Shown here piece by piece: positions 7,250 through 13,825 of a stretch of DNA of 13,825 nt. A program made the translations under genes and the position numbers. The notes under the pieces are model-generated. The model did not search any database. It worked only from the letters and a program-made list of their open reading frames with translations, and was not told the DNA's origin. Position 1 is the stretch's first letter. Each line of letters opens with the position of its first letter. The DNA comes from DATBMY01 sp036554605 (lineage in GTDB: Bacteria; Acidobacteriota; Blastocatellia; UBA7656), in NCBI GenBank assembly GCA_036554605.1, contig DATBMY010000516.1, positions 1 through 13,825 of the forward strand, given 5' to 3'.

Positions 7250-8188
7250 CTAATATGCGCAGCGGTAGTTGTAGACCTCAAAGCCGACCCTCCACTCGCC
7301 CCTGACCCTTCTGTAGATTCTATACCTCACGCCTTCGTAGCCTTTCGCCGCGCTGATGACTTCCGCGTAGCCATCGCGATCCATGTCTATGTGGTCGGCG
7401 AGCACTTCACTGAGCACATACTTTTTAACGTCGTCGAGCGAGCCGCCGCCGGGAAGATCCTTCTGCGCCGTGCGCGTATATCTGGCGAGCGCCTGCTTGA
7501 AGCTTGCCTTCGCGGGTTCGGCGATGAGAAAGATATGATGCAGCGCCTTGCCTCTGCCATCCGTTTCGGCAAGAAAGCTCGCCGCGATCTCGGCGCGGCC
7601 GTCGCGGTTGAGGTCCATCGCCGTCATATTGATCGTCTCCATCTTTTCGATTGCGGGCGCGGCAAGCCCTTTCGCGCGGAAGTAGCTCCGTCCGAGCGAG
7701 GCGACGGCCGCCCTTTCCGCCTGCGTGGGCGCGCGCCGCGAGGCGCTCTTGAAGCCGAGCGCCGGAGAGTCGGTAGCAACACCCATGACCAGCCCGTTTA
7801 TCCGCGCCCCGGTCTCAAGCTCCGCGCCGCACTGCGCGCCGAGGCACTCGGTGCCGGAACGCTCTTTCAAGATAACCGAGCCGTTTTCGGCGCCGCCGAA
7901 CAGCAGGCGATACTTGCGTCCCGCGCGGTAATACCTGGAAGTGAATCGAGCGAACTCGCGTGAAGTCGTCGAAGCGGGCGCGAGCAATTTGCCCCGGCTG
8001 ATGATGACTATCGGGTCGACGTATGCCTTTTCATCCGTGCGCGTGACGACGAATATAACCGTCTCGGCGCGCGGGTCGGGCTTGCGGGCCGCTCCGGGTT
8101 TCGACGCAGTTTGCGCCAGACCGGGCGCCTGAAGCAGACAGGCCAGAAGCGCTGTCGATAAGATTGATCGAAAGCAGCCTTGACGCAT
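7250..8188 (-). CDS. Secreted protein of unknown function with two calcium-loop-like (FG-GAP/EF-hand style) motifs
   Basis: I do not recognise a named family. The 312-residue protein starts at the ATG at 8188, with an AGGGG ribosome-site candidate on the minus strand about 8 bases upstream. It opens with a signal peptide (RSILSTALLACLLQAPGLA|Q). The frame is open 69 codons further upstream, but that extension is low-complexity and would bury the signal peptide. Two loops fit D-x-[DN]-x-D-G: D192-L-N194-R-D196-G and D268-M-D270-R-D272-G, each followed by an A-E-[IV] strand. This is the pattern of FG-GAP/VCBS or EF-hand-like calcium sites. Two cysteines (C115, C120) could form a disulfide after export. 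The gene is convergent with the receptor gene and divergent from the HD-domain gene. Extracytoplasmic location is well supported; calcium binding is inferred. Confidence 0.75.
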   Translation of the reverse strand: MRQGCFRSILSTALLACLLQAPGLAQTASKPGAARKPDPRAETVIFVVTRTDEKAYVDPIVIISRGKLLAPASTTSREFARFTSRYYRAGRKYRLLFGGAENGSVILKERSGTECLGAQCGAELETGARINGLVMGVATDSPALGFKSASRRAPTQAERAAVASLGRSYFRAKGLAAPAIEKMETINMTAMDLNRDGRAEIAASFLAETDGRGKALHHIFLIAEPAKASFKQALARYTRTAQKDLPGGGSLDDVKKYVLSEVLADHIDMDRDGYAEVISAAKGYEGVRYRIYRRVRGEWRVGFEVYNYRCAY

Positions 8189-8219
8189 AATGCTTACCCC
8201 TGGTGAGCGGTCTGATTTT

Positions 8220-8236
8220 CTCAATTCGCAATTGAG
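8220..8236. promoter_or_regulatory. Perfect 7-3-7 palindrome in divergent promoter region (candidate operator)
   Basis: CTCAATT-CGC-AATTGAG is a perfect inverted repeat with 7-bp arms around 3 bp. It lies in the 132-bp spacer between the divergent secreted-protein and HD-domain genes. Its size and symmetry suit a dimeric helix-turn-helix repressor able to control both directions. No regulator gene is adjacent, so its identity is unknown, and a chance palindrome cannot be excluded. Confidence 0.4.
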
Positions 8237-8254
8237 TATGCAATCGAAGTTTCG

Positions 8255-8284
8255 TTGGCCATTTACGTCGCGAGAGATTATATT
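8255..8284 (+). promoter_or_regulatory. Possible sigma-70-like promoter for the HD-domain gene
   Basis: TTGGCC (8255-8260) and TATATT (8279-8284) are 18 bp apart and match the consensus at 4 of 6 and 5 of 6 bases. The pair lies about 37 bases before the ATG at 8321 and just downstream of the palindrome at 8220-8236. Promoter consensus in this lineage is uncertain, so this is tentative. Confidence 0.3.
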
Positions 8285-8308
8285 CACACTTGAATCGATA
8301 AAACTCGC

Positions 8309-8314
8309 GGAGGA
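8309..8314 (+). promoter_or_regulatory. Shine-Dalgarno site of the HD-domain gene
   Basis: GGAGGA ends 6 bases before the ATG at 8321. It is one of the two clearest ribosome sites in the window and fixes this start. Confidence 0.75.
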
Positions 8315-8320
8315 TCGAAC

Positions 8321-8878
8321 ATGCCTTTCACAAGAATGGACCAGGGAAAGATCGAGGACTGGATGCAGATAGGCGCCGAGGTCGCGCAAAGGCAAGCCGG
8401 CATGCCTTCCATTATAAAGAGCATGCTATTGGAGCTTGAGCAGCAGGTCGACGGTTTCGCAATCAACCAGCTACAGCACGGGCTACAGACCGCCACGCGC
8501 GCCTTGCGCGACGGCGCGACCGAAGAGGTCGTCGTAGCGGCGCTGTGCCACGACATAGGCAAAGTCATATCGGTCGAGAACCATCCGGCGATTGCCGCCG
8601 AGATACTCAAGCCATATGTTTCGCGCGAGACATACGAGGTCGTGCGCACGCACCAGGACTTCCAGGGCCGCCACTATTATGCGCTGATAGGCAGGGACCC
8701 GGAGGCTCGCCGCCAGTACGAGGGGCAGCCCTGGTACGAGCTTGCCAGGCGCTTTACGGACGAGTGGGACCAGACCTCTTTCGATCCCGAATACGACACG
8801 CTGCCGCTCTCGCATTTCGAGCCGATGATCGAGCGCGTGTTTGCCCAGCCGCGCAGAGCGATGGCGGGCGGCGCATAG
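8321..8878 (+). CDS. HD-domain protein of the PhnZ-like (COG4341-type) family
   Basis: This 185-residue cytoplasmic protein has an HD-superfamily metal site. Segment INQLQHGLQTATRA closely resembles the first-histidine region of the di-iron oxygenase PhnZ, and AALCHDIGK carries the HD pair. The likely ligand set is H53, H77-D78, H88, H111 and D150, in the order found in PhnZ and myo-inositol oxygenase. PhnZ cleaves 2-amino-1-hydroxyethylphosphonate. As I recall that enzyme, its substrate lid uses a Tyr and a Glu 10 and 7 residues before the first His; here those positions are Val43 and Phe46. The third His of its HD-x-x-H is Lys81. The metal centre therefore looks kept, but the substrate is probably different. 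It could be a hydrolase or an oxygenase. A strong Shine-Dalgarno supports the start. It leads a + strand cluster with a membrane protein 33 bp downstream. Confidence 0.8.
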   Translation: MPFTRMDQGKIEDWMQIGAEVAQRQAGMPSIIKSMLLELEQQVDGFAINQLQHGLQTATRALRDGATEEVVVAALCHDIGKVISVENHPAIAAEILKPYVSRETYEVVRTHQDFQGRHYYALIGRDPEARRQYEGQPWYELARRFTDEWDQTSFDPEYDTLPLSHFEPMIERVFAQPRRAMAGGA

Positions 8879-8911
8879 TTTAATCATTCCCACCGGTCAC
8901 GCACGACTCTT

Positions 8912-9427
8912 ATGGCTAACATTGTTCGAAAAGTGCTGCTGGTCGGCTATTCAGCCATCATCTTTTTCTTCATCTGCTGCGCGCTTGCTCTTATAGTCTT
9001 CGCCTCAATCGAGCTATGGCATGGCATCGACCCGCGGCAGACATCGCCGTTAAGAGAGCGCTTTAATGCGGTGCTTGAAGGGATAGGGCTGCTCACGATT
9101 GCCGTGGCCGCGCTCGAGCTTGGGCAGACGATCCTCGAAGAAGAGGTGTTGAGGGAGGCGCAGATGAGCGCGCCGACCCGCGTGCGTCGCTTCCTGTCGC
9201 GCTTCATGGTGGTGGTTATAGTGTCGCTTTCGATAGAATCGCTGGTGGCGGTATTTCAACTGATCCATGATGACCCCTCGCGGCTGCCGCAGGCGGCTTC
9301 AATCGCGGCGGCGGCCGCGTTGCTGCTGGCCGGCTGGGGGGTGTTCATCAAGCTAAATAAGAGCGCCGAAGAACTGGAGCCCGAGGCCATGGAGCGGGCA
9401 AAGAGCGAAGATCGCAAGGTCGAATAG
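8912..9427 (+). CDS. Four-helix integral membrane protein of unknown function
   Basis: This 171-residue protein has four hydrophobic helices at ~7-33, 54-73, 97-117 and 127-147, and a charged C-terminal tail (residues 151-171) likely in the cytoplasm. Glutamates sit inside or next to helices 2 and 3 (ALELGQT and LSIESLVAVFQ), with a basic PTRVRRFLSRF stretch before helix 3. The layout is reminiscent of small four-helix families such as PsiE, but I cannot make that assignment. No good Shine-Dalgarno precedes the ATG at 8912. The gene follows the HD gene by 33 bp, so translational coupling or shared transcription is plausible. Membrane location is secure; function is unknown. Confidence 0.75.
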   Translation: MANIVRKVLLVGYSAIIFFFICCALALIVFASIELWHGIDPRQTSPLRERFNAVLEGIGLLTIAVAALELGQTILEEEVLREAQMSAPTRVRRFLSRFMVVVIVSLSIESLVAVFQLIHDDPSRLPQAASIAAAAALLLAGWGVFIKLNKSAEELEPEAMERAKSEDRKVE

Positions 9428-9494
9428 TCCGAGAGCGCCTCAGAGCTATTCGGCGAACCCGGTCGACTCCTCAAAAACTCATTCACTTTACCTC

Positions 9495-9501
9495 AAGGAG
9501 G
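9495..9501 (+). promoter_or_regulatory. Strong Shine-Dalgarno site of the methyltransferase gene
   Basis: AAGGAGG lies 6 bases before the ATG at 9508 and fixes that start. It is the best ribosome site in the window and suggests efficient translation relative to the two genes before it. Confidence 0.8.
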
Positions 9502-9507
9502 CTAATA

Positions 9508-10584
9508 ATGGCAGAAAACTCAAGGATGCAACCCATTGACGAGGCGAAGCTCAACGCATTTCTCGGTAAAGTCGTAGGCGATTTCGGCGCGGCCCTCAGC
9601 TCCGCGCTGGTCTATATAGGGCAGAAGCTCGGTCTTTATAAGGCGATGGCCGGGGCAGGCCCGCTCACCTCGGCGCAGCTCGCCGAGCGAACGGGCTGCG
9701 TCGAGCGATATGTCCGCGAATGGCTTATAAATCAGGCGGCCAGCGGTTATGTCGAATACGACCCGGCGACGGGCGCCTACACGCTGCCGCCGGAGCAAGC
9801 CCTGGCGCTGGTCGATGAGAACAGCCATTTCTATGTGGGCGGAGGCTTCTACGTCATCAAGGCGATGGTAAATGCCGAGCCCCGCATCGCCTACGCGTTC
9901 CGCCATGGCGGCGGGATGCTGTGGCGCGAGCACGACCCGGACCTTTTTATAGGGACCGAAAAATTCTTCCGGCCGGGCTATGCCGCGCACCTTGTGGCGG
10001 AGTGGATCCCTTCGCTTACGGGAATCGAAGAGAAGCTAAAAGCGGGCGCTACCGTCGCCGACGTGGGCTGCGGGCATGGCGCTTCGACCATCATAATGGC
10101 TCGGACTTATCCCAACTCTCGCTTCCATGGATTTGATAATCACGAGCCGTCAATCGTACGCGCCCGCAAGGCGGCCTCCGACGCGGGTGTCGCGGACCGT
10201 GTGAGCTTCGAGGTCGCGGACGCGGTAAGCTTCGCGGGCGGGCCATACGACCTGATAGCCTTCTTCGATTGCCTGCACGATATGGGCAACCCGGCCGGCG
10301 CGTCACGCCGCGCGTTCGAGACTCTCGCCGATGACGGGAGCGTTCTGATTGTAGAGCCGATGGCGGGCGATAGCGTCGAAGAGAACTTCAATGTAATAGG
10401 CCGGGTCTTCTCGGCGGCCTCGACGCTTTGCTGCACTCCGAATTCAATGGCGCTCGACGGCCCGGCGCTGGGAACGGTGGCAAGCGAGCAGCTACTGCGA
10501 GATGTAGTGACCGGAGCGGGATTCTCCGAATTTCGGCGCGCGTCACAGACGCCCTTCAACCGCGTCTTCGAAGCAAGAAAATAA
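9508..10584 (+). CDS. Class I SAM-dependent methyltransferase with N-terminal winged-helix domain
   Basis: This 358-residue cytoplasmic enzyme transfers a methyl group from S-adenosylmethionine; the acceptor is unknown. Residues ~25-100 form a winged-helix-like domain (LTSAQLAERTGCVERYVREWL, broken here as helix-turn-helix 53-72) of the kind found in Rv2258c-like and O-methyltransferases, where it serves dimerisation and substrate binding more than DNA binding. Motif I is TVADVGCGHG at 182-191. HGFD at 207-210 supplies the acidic residue for the SAM ribose, VADAV at 236-240 fits motif III, and the FFDCLHDM segment at 252-259 fits motif IV. The C-terminal GAGFSEFRRASQTPFN is typical of the final strand pair. 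Length and motifs look complete. It lies 80 bp after the membrane-protein gene, so co-transcription is possible. Its stop codon overlaps the A-tract that is the U-tract of the opposite-strand terminator. Confidence 0.88.
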   Translation: MAENSRMQPIDEAKLNAFLGKVVGDFGAALSSALVYIGQKLGLYKAMAGAGPLTSAQLAERTGCVERYVREWLINQAASGYVEYDPATGAYTLPPEQALALVDENSHFYVGGGFYVIKAMVNAEPRIAYAFRHGGGMLWREHDPDLFIGTEKFFRPGYAAHLVAEWIPSLTGIEEKLKAGATVADVGCGHGASTIIMARTYPNSRFHGFDNHEPSIVRARKAASDAGVADRVSFEVADAVSFAGGPYDLIAFFDCLHDMGNPAGASRRAFETLADDGSVLIVEPMAGDSVEENFNVIGRVFSAASTLCCTPNSMALDGPALGTVASEQLLRDVVTGAGFSEFRRASQTPFNRVFEARK

Positions 10585-10610
10585 AAAAAGGGCCGGCTTT
10601 TATGCCGGCC
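10582..10610 (-). terminator. Intrinsic terminator of the di-heme peroxidase gene (minus strand)
   Basis: Read on the minus strand, GGCCGGC (10610-10604), loop ATAAAA and GCCGGCC (10597-10591) form a perfect 7-bp stem, followed after one C by a run of seven U. It lies 28 bp past the peroxidase stop. On the plus strand the hairpin is followed by TCAAAATC, so it would be weak in that direction. Its U-tract overlaps the stop codon of the convergent methyltransferase gene. Confidence 0.85.
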
Positions 10611-10637
10611 TCAAAATCGTGCTAATCGGAGGATGGA

Positions 10638-12029
10638 TTATTCAAAAGTCGGAACAGGTCTGCGGCTTGGAACCGAATCGGGTATAAGCTGTCTGAGATT
10701 TTCCGCCCGGGCGCGCGGGTCGAGAAGCCCGTTGCGAACGAACTCGACCAGCTGTCGAAACTCTTCCTCGGTAAGCTCTATCGGCTCGCGAAGCAGCGGG
10801 TCGAGCCTCTCGAGCACCGGCTCGCGCGGCCCCACGGTCGCATTCAGGCCGGGAAAGGCGGCGTTGACGCGGTCGGCGCTGTAGTTGGCGAGCGACCGCT
10901 CTACGTTCATATAGTGGCCTATCGCGCTTTCAAGCGTTGTAAACGCGCCGTTGTGAAAGAAGGCGGGCTGGACGGCTACGTTGCGAAGCGGCGGGATGCG
11001 GAATCGATACCGGTCCGCCGGATCACCCGTCGCGCGCTCCACTCCGAAGTCTTCGTCCCTGTCTTGCCCGTCAAATTCCACGTTCGCGCTCGCCGGCAGT
11101 ATCTGCGGCACGCCCACTACGCGAGGGAAGAAATTGCCGAACATCTCGCTCGAATCGCCCGACACGTCGTGGCAGACGACGCAGCGGGCGCGAGAAAAGA
11201 AGAGCAGCGCGCCGCGCTTTTGATCTTCGGTCATCGCGGTGCGCTCGCCGCGCGCGAAGCGGTCGACCGGCGCATTGGCGAAGGTAAGCGTGAACTGGAA
11301 CTCGGCAAGCGCGCGGGCGATCATCTCGTAATTAACGGGGGCTCCGGCCTTCACCTCGGGAAAGACCTTCTTAAAAAGTTTCTTGTACTTCTTTACGCGG
11401 TGGACGCGCCGGGCCACCTCGTTGCGCATATCCTCGTTCGTGCCGTTAAAGGTGAACCCGGCCATCTCGGCGCGCGTGGTCGTCGGCACGAACGCCTGCG
11501 CCACAAGCAGATGAGGCATACTCGACAGCGACATTCCCTCGGGCTCGGGCAGGCTGAATCCGCCGTCTTGATTAAAGGGGCTGCCCGAGAAAGCGACTAC
11601 GCGCGAGTCCCACATAAGCTTGGGGAAGAAGGCCGCGTTTATAAGCCTGGGGGCGCGGCGCTTGTTAAACGGCCCGCGCCGGCCCGGCCCTACTATGCCG
11701 TTGTTGCCTACGCCTACCGAGATCGCAAGAGTGTCGCTAAAGCCGGCGGTGGGCGAGTGACAGCTCGCGCAGCTTACGTCGCCGTTCAGGCTCAGAATGG
11801 AATCGAAGAAGAGCAGGCGGCCGATCTCTGCGAGCTTGCTGTTTATCCCGCGGCCGAGCTTCTGTTCGAGCGTGGATTCGATATTGCCGGTGAATCCGTG
11901 CTCGGCGAGCAGACCCGCGAGCTGGTCGTCGAGGATAGAAGACTGCGCGCGGACCGCCTCTTTTTGCGAGCCTAGAAATACGAATGTAATTATTGCCGTC
12001 AAGATAACCAGAAGTTTTACAGATCGCAT
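10638..12029 (-). CDS. Di-heme cytochrome c peroxidase / MauG-family protein
   Basis: This 463-residue exported protein has a signal peptide (VKLLVILTAIITFVFLG, then AVRA|Q near 28) and two c-type haem motifs: C87-ASC-H91 and C283-VVC-H287. This spacing and the closing segment PAFFHNGAFTTLESAIGHY (355-373) are typical of bacterial cytochrome c peroxidases and MauG-like enzymes. CCP members reduce hydrogen peroxide with electrons from cytochrome c in the periplasm; MauG-like members oxidise protein or small-molecule substrates. The sequence alone does not decide between them. The start at 12029 has a GAGGA ribosome site about 8 bases upstream on the minus strand. It lies 84 bp after the permease gene on the same strand and ends at a clear terminator. 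Cytochrome c maturation genes must lie elsewhere. Confidence 0.9.
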   Translation of the reverse strand: MRSVKLLVILTAIITFVFLGSQKEAVRAQSSILDDQLAGLLAEHGFTGNIESTLEQKLGRGINSKLAEIGRLLFFDSILSLNGDVSCASCHSPTAGFSDTLAISVGVGNNGIVGPGRRGPFNKRRAPRLINAAFFPKLMWDSRVVAFSGSPFNQDGGFSLPEPEGMSLSSMPHLLVAQAFVPTTTRAEMAGFTFNGTNEDMRNEVARRVHRVKKYKKLFKKVFPEVKAGAPVNYEMIARALAEFQFTLTFANAPVDRFARGERTAMTEDQKRGALLFFSRARCVVCHDVSGDSSEMFGNFFPRVVGVPQILPASANVEFDGQDRDEDFGVERATGDPADRYRFRIPPLRNVAVQPAFFHNGAFTTLESAIGHYMNVERSLANYSADRVNAAFPGLNATVGPREPVLERLDPLLREPIELTEEEFRQLVEFVRNGLLDPRARAENLRQLIPDSVPSRRPVPTFE

Positions 12030-12113
12030 AAGCGAGATCCTCTAAACGCGGCGGTCTTTATCCAACAACGCAAAATAAAAAATGTGCGGGGATTTCCAGA
12101 AGTGCGGGACAAG

Positions 12114-13421
12114 TCAGCGCGGCCCCGAGGAGTCATCCGGCTTGCTCAACTTATGAGCAAAAAAGATCAGCAGCCCTATACCGGCGGCTATTACAGCCGT
12201 CAACGCTTCGCGACGGGTGCTGTTCGAGAGCAGCCATAAGCAGAGCGCCACCGACGCGACAGAGACGGCTACCCCCCAGGGCGCCTTTAGGACAGGAGGC
12301 GGCGCGGTGTCCTTGCGGCGAAGCACGGGAAGGGCCGCGCAAGTCGTCGCATAGACCGCAAGCCTCGCCAGCACGCTGAGCGTCAATAGCTGGACGAACG
12401 TGCCCGAAAGCGCGAATCCAAGTGAGACCGCCGACGAAAGCAGTATCGAGCTGTATGGCGTGTGGAAGCGTTTGTGAACGGCGGCGAGCAGGCGCGGCAT
12501 CTGCCTCTGCTCTGCCATCGCGAAGAGCACGCGGGGCGTGGCCAGCAATTGCCCGTTGAGGTTTCCAGCTATAGAAATAACCGCGCCCACGGTCATGAGG
12601 AAGCCGCCGAGCGGGCCTAAGAAGAGATTGCTGGCGTCCGACAGCGGTCTGGCGGAACTGGCCAGCTCTGGAAGGGTGCCGATACAGACGACCTGTATAG
12701 ACAGGTACAGCACGATCACCGCGGTCATCGTGGCAAATAAGGCGAACGGCACGCTGCGTTGCGGGTCGCGCACCTCGCCCGCGGGAACGGGCATTGACTC
12801 GAAGCCGGCGAAGGCATACATCAGCAGTAATACGGATGCCGATAACGTTCCGTAATCTGGCTGGCCCGTGATCGATAGGGCCTTTGGATCAACGAAGAAG
12901 AGTCCGATTAATAAGAAGAGCAGAAGCGGCAGCAGCTTGGCTACCGCGAAGATGTTGCTGGCAACTGCCGTATCGCGCACCCCCATCAGGTTAAGGGTCG
13001 TCAGCGCGAGGGTCGAAGCTGTGACTAAGAGCGCGCGCCACAGGTCGCCGCTAGCCGGGGGCCAAAAGTAGCTCAGGTAATCGACCAGCAGATTGGAGTT
13101 GGCGGCGAATGCCGTGACTCCCGCGAGCCACCTTAACCATCCCACTTCGAAACCGACCAGCGGGCCAAAAGCCTCGCGCGCGTAGAGGTACGGGCCGCCG
13201 GTCTCGGTGAACCGGCTGCTGACTTCGGCAAAGCAGAGGACGACGAGACCGACGGCGACACCGCAGATTACATAGGCGATGAGACTGGCGGGGCCTGAAA
13301 GTGAGTAAACCCTCGACGGCAAGCCGAAGATACCGGCGCCGACGACGAGGTTAATGCCCAGGGCGACGAGGTCCCATCTGCCAATGCCTCTTACGAGCTT
13401 TGTTCGTGTCGCCTGAGCCAC
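12114..13421 (-). CDS. APC-superfamily amino acid permease
   Basis: This 435-residue protein has about 12 hydrophobic helices. The unwound first helix carries the substrate-backbone motif GAGIFGLP (28-35). The FAGFES (204-209) and PAGEVRDPQR (213-222) segments of helix 6 and the following loop are hallmarks of the APC family. It probably imports amino acids or polyamines across the inner membrane by proton symport or exchange; the exact substrate cannot be read from sequence. The start is a GTG at 13421, chosen because no ATG occurs before the first membrane helix. No clear Shine-Dalgarno is seen in front of it, so the exact start is uncertain. The C-terminus is short and charged (KPDDSSGPR). 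It is followed on the same strand by the peroxidase gene after 84 bp. No functional link between the two is evident. Confidence 0.88.
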   Translation of the reverse strand: MAQATRTKLVRGIGRWDLVALGINLVVGAGIFGLPSRVYSLSGPASLIAYVICGVAVGLVVLCFAEVSSRFTETGGPYLYAREAFGPLVGFEVGWLRWLAGVTAFAANSNLLVDYLSYFWPPASGDLWRALLVTASTLALTTLNLMGVRDTAVASNIFAVAKLLPLLLFLLIGLFFVDPKALSITGQPDYGTLSASVLLLMYAFAGFESMPVPAGEVRDPQRSVPFALFATMTAVIVLYLSIQVVCIGTLPELASSARPLSDASNLFLGPLGGFLMTVGAVISIAGNLNGQLLATPRVLFAMAEQRQMPRLLAAVHKRFHTPYSSILLSSAVSLGFALSGTFVQLLTLSVLARLAVYATTCAALPVLRRKDTAPPPVLKAPWGVAVSVASVALCLWLLSNSTRREALTAVIAAGIGLLIFFAHKLSKPDDSSGPR

Positions 13422-13547
13422 AGGTATATAGAGCCGGTTGCAGCCGCATCCGGCTCTCGCCTTCTCACCCTAAGACCGTTTTTGTTGCCCGCCAATCTTA
13501 CACTAAATCGGGCAAACGGCAATCTCCGCATCGCCCTTTCCATTCGT

Positions 13548-13686
13548 TAGTGGGGTAATAGAGTGATGAGGAATAAAAGGATGAATTTGAAGTGCTCCGA
13601 CACGCTCGGAGCTTTTTGAAGCGGTGACAAGGCAGCCGCACTCCAAATCTGCCTACTTTACATTTCAACACCCTATTACACCGCTA
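13548..13686. mobile_element. Candidate MITE-like element with TA-flanked terminal inverted repeats
   Basis: The 18-base end 13548-13565 (TAGTGGGGTAATAGAGTG) matches the reverse complement of 13669-13686 at 15 of 18 positions. Weaker complementarity continues inward for about 13 more bases. Both outer ends are TA, as expected for the target duplication of IS630/Tc1-mariner-type elements. The element is 139 bp including both TA and encodes no transposase. An RNA structure with long imperfect arms would look the same, and no second copy is in the window. Confidence 0.4.
13594..13617 (+). terminator. Intrinsic terminator-like hairpin (+ strand)
   Basis: GCTCCGA (13594-13600) and TCGGAGC (13606-13612) form a perfect 7-bp stem with loop CACGC, followed directly by five T. 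No gene ends just upstream on this strand. It may end a short RNA, form part of an attenuator for a gene beyond the window, or belong to the inverted-repeat element around it. Confidence 0.65.
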
Positions 13687-13752
13687 CCAGAAAGAAGCAT
13701 TCATTGCGCCCTTTGCGATGCTTTGATAGATTCCTGTTTGAAAGTTGTCTCG

Positions 13753-13778
13753 AACGATGGGAGTAATCGTTCCCATCG
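13753..13778 (+). other. Two mutually exclusive stems
   Basis: CGATGGGA (13755-13762) pairs perfectly with TCCCATCG (13771-13778) around an 8-base loop. The overlapping AACGAT (13753-13758) pairs perfectly with ATCGTT (13766-13771). The two stems share bases and cannot form together. This could be a small switching structure in a 5' leader for a gene beyond the window, or chance. Confidence 0.35.
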
Positions 13779-13825
13779 AGTTGCGGCCGTTAGACGAATC
13801 CTAAAGAGAAACCACCTGCCTGTTA

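Larger units (their letters stand above)
13422..13825. other. Non-coding stretch at the window end
   Basis: No convincing gene is seen in these 404 bases. They look visibly less GC-rich than the coding regions. They hold the upstream region of the permease gene, a possible MITE-like element (13548-13686) with an internal terminator (13594-13617), and two competing stems at 13753-13778. A larger gene may begin beyond the window on the plus strand. No tRNA fold was recognised. Confidence 0.6.

Noticed and set aside
7160..7963. 267-codon plus-strand open frame
   Set aside because: It overlaps the secreted-protein gene in antisense; the minus frame has a signal peptide, ribosome site and repeated motifs.
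8912..9427. PsiE-family assignment of the four-helix membrane protein
   Set aside because: Only the helix number and a Glu in helix 2 agree; conserved motifs could not be confirmed by eye.
10914..11975. 353-codon plus-strand open frame
   Set aside because: It is antisense to the peroxidase gene with both haem motifs; its protein is Arg/Ala/His-rich and shows no domain.
13563..13619. 18-codon open frame running into the terminator, possible leader peptide
   Set aside because: No run of regulatory codons and no clear ribosome site; it falls inside the inverted-repeat element.

Overview
The window looks like chromosomal DNA of a moderately GC-rich Gram-negative bacterium. An Acidobacteriota origin (perhaps Blastocatellia) is my best guess. 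It rests on an Oar-like outer-membrane receptor with an N-terminal carboxypeptidase-regulatory domain, a sigma factor fused to membrane and sensor domains, and heavy use of the ATA isoleucine codon in GC-rich genes. This is recognition by style, not a database match. No rRNA, tRNA, CRISPR array, phage gene or transposase gene was seen.

Layout. (1) Positions 2-430 (+) hold the 3' end of a HerA/DUF87-type ATPase. (2) Positions 431-609 form a repeat-rich spacer. (3) Positions 610-3552 (+) encode a 980-residue protein that appears to join an ECF sigma factor, a zinc-binding anti-sigma-like motif, one transmembrane helix and a periplasmic region of about 510 residues. (4) A strong 21-bp hairpin (3544-3605) overlaps that gene's stop codon and runs into a TATAAT box. 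(5) Positions 3619-7041 (+) encode a large Oar-like TonB-dependent receptor. (6) Convergent to it, 7250-8188 (-) encodes a secreted protein with two calcium-loop-like motifs. (7) Divergent from that gene, across a spacer with a perfect 7-3-7 palindrome, lie three + strand genes that may be an operon: an HD-domain protein with PhnZ-like metal ligands (8321-8878), a four-helix membrane protein (8912-9427) and a SAM-dependent methyltransferase with a winged-helix N-terminus (9508-10584). (8) On the minus strand an APC-type permease (12114-13421) lies upstream of a di-heme cytochrome c peroxidase (10638-12029), which ends at a clear intrinsic terminator (10582-10610). (9) The last 404 bases have no convincing gene. 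They contain a possible 139-bp MITE-like element with TA-flanked inverted repeats, a + strand terminator inside it, and a pair of mutually exclusive stems.

The most interesting unit is 610-7041. A membrane-anchored sigma/anti-sigma/sensor protein sits directly before a TonB-type receptor, which resembles the FecI-FecR-FecA surface-signalling arrangement with the sigma factor and its regulator fused into one chain. The domain order and adjacency are seen in the sequence. The signalling link, the mode of sigma release and the ligand are inference.
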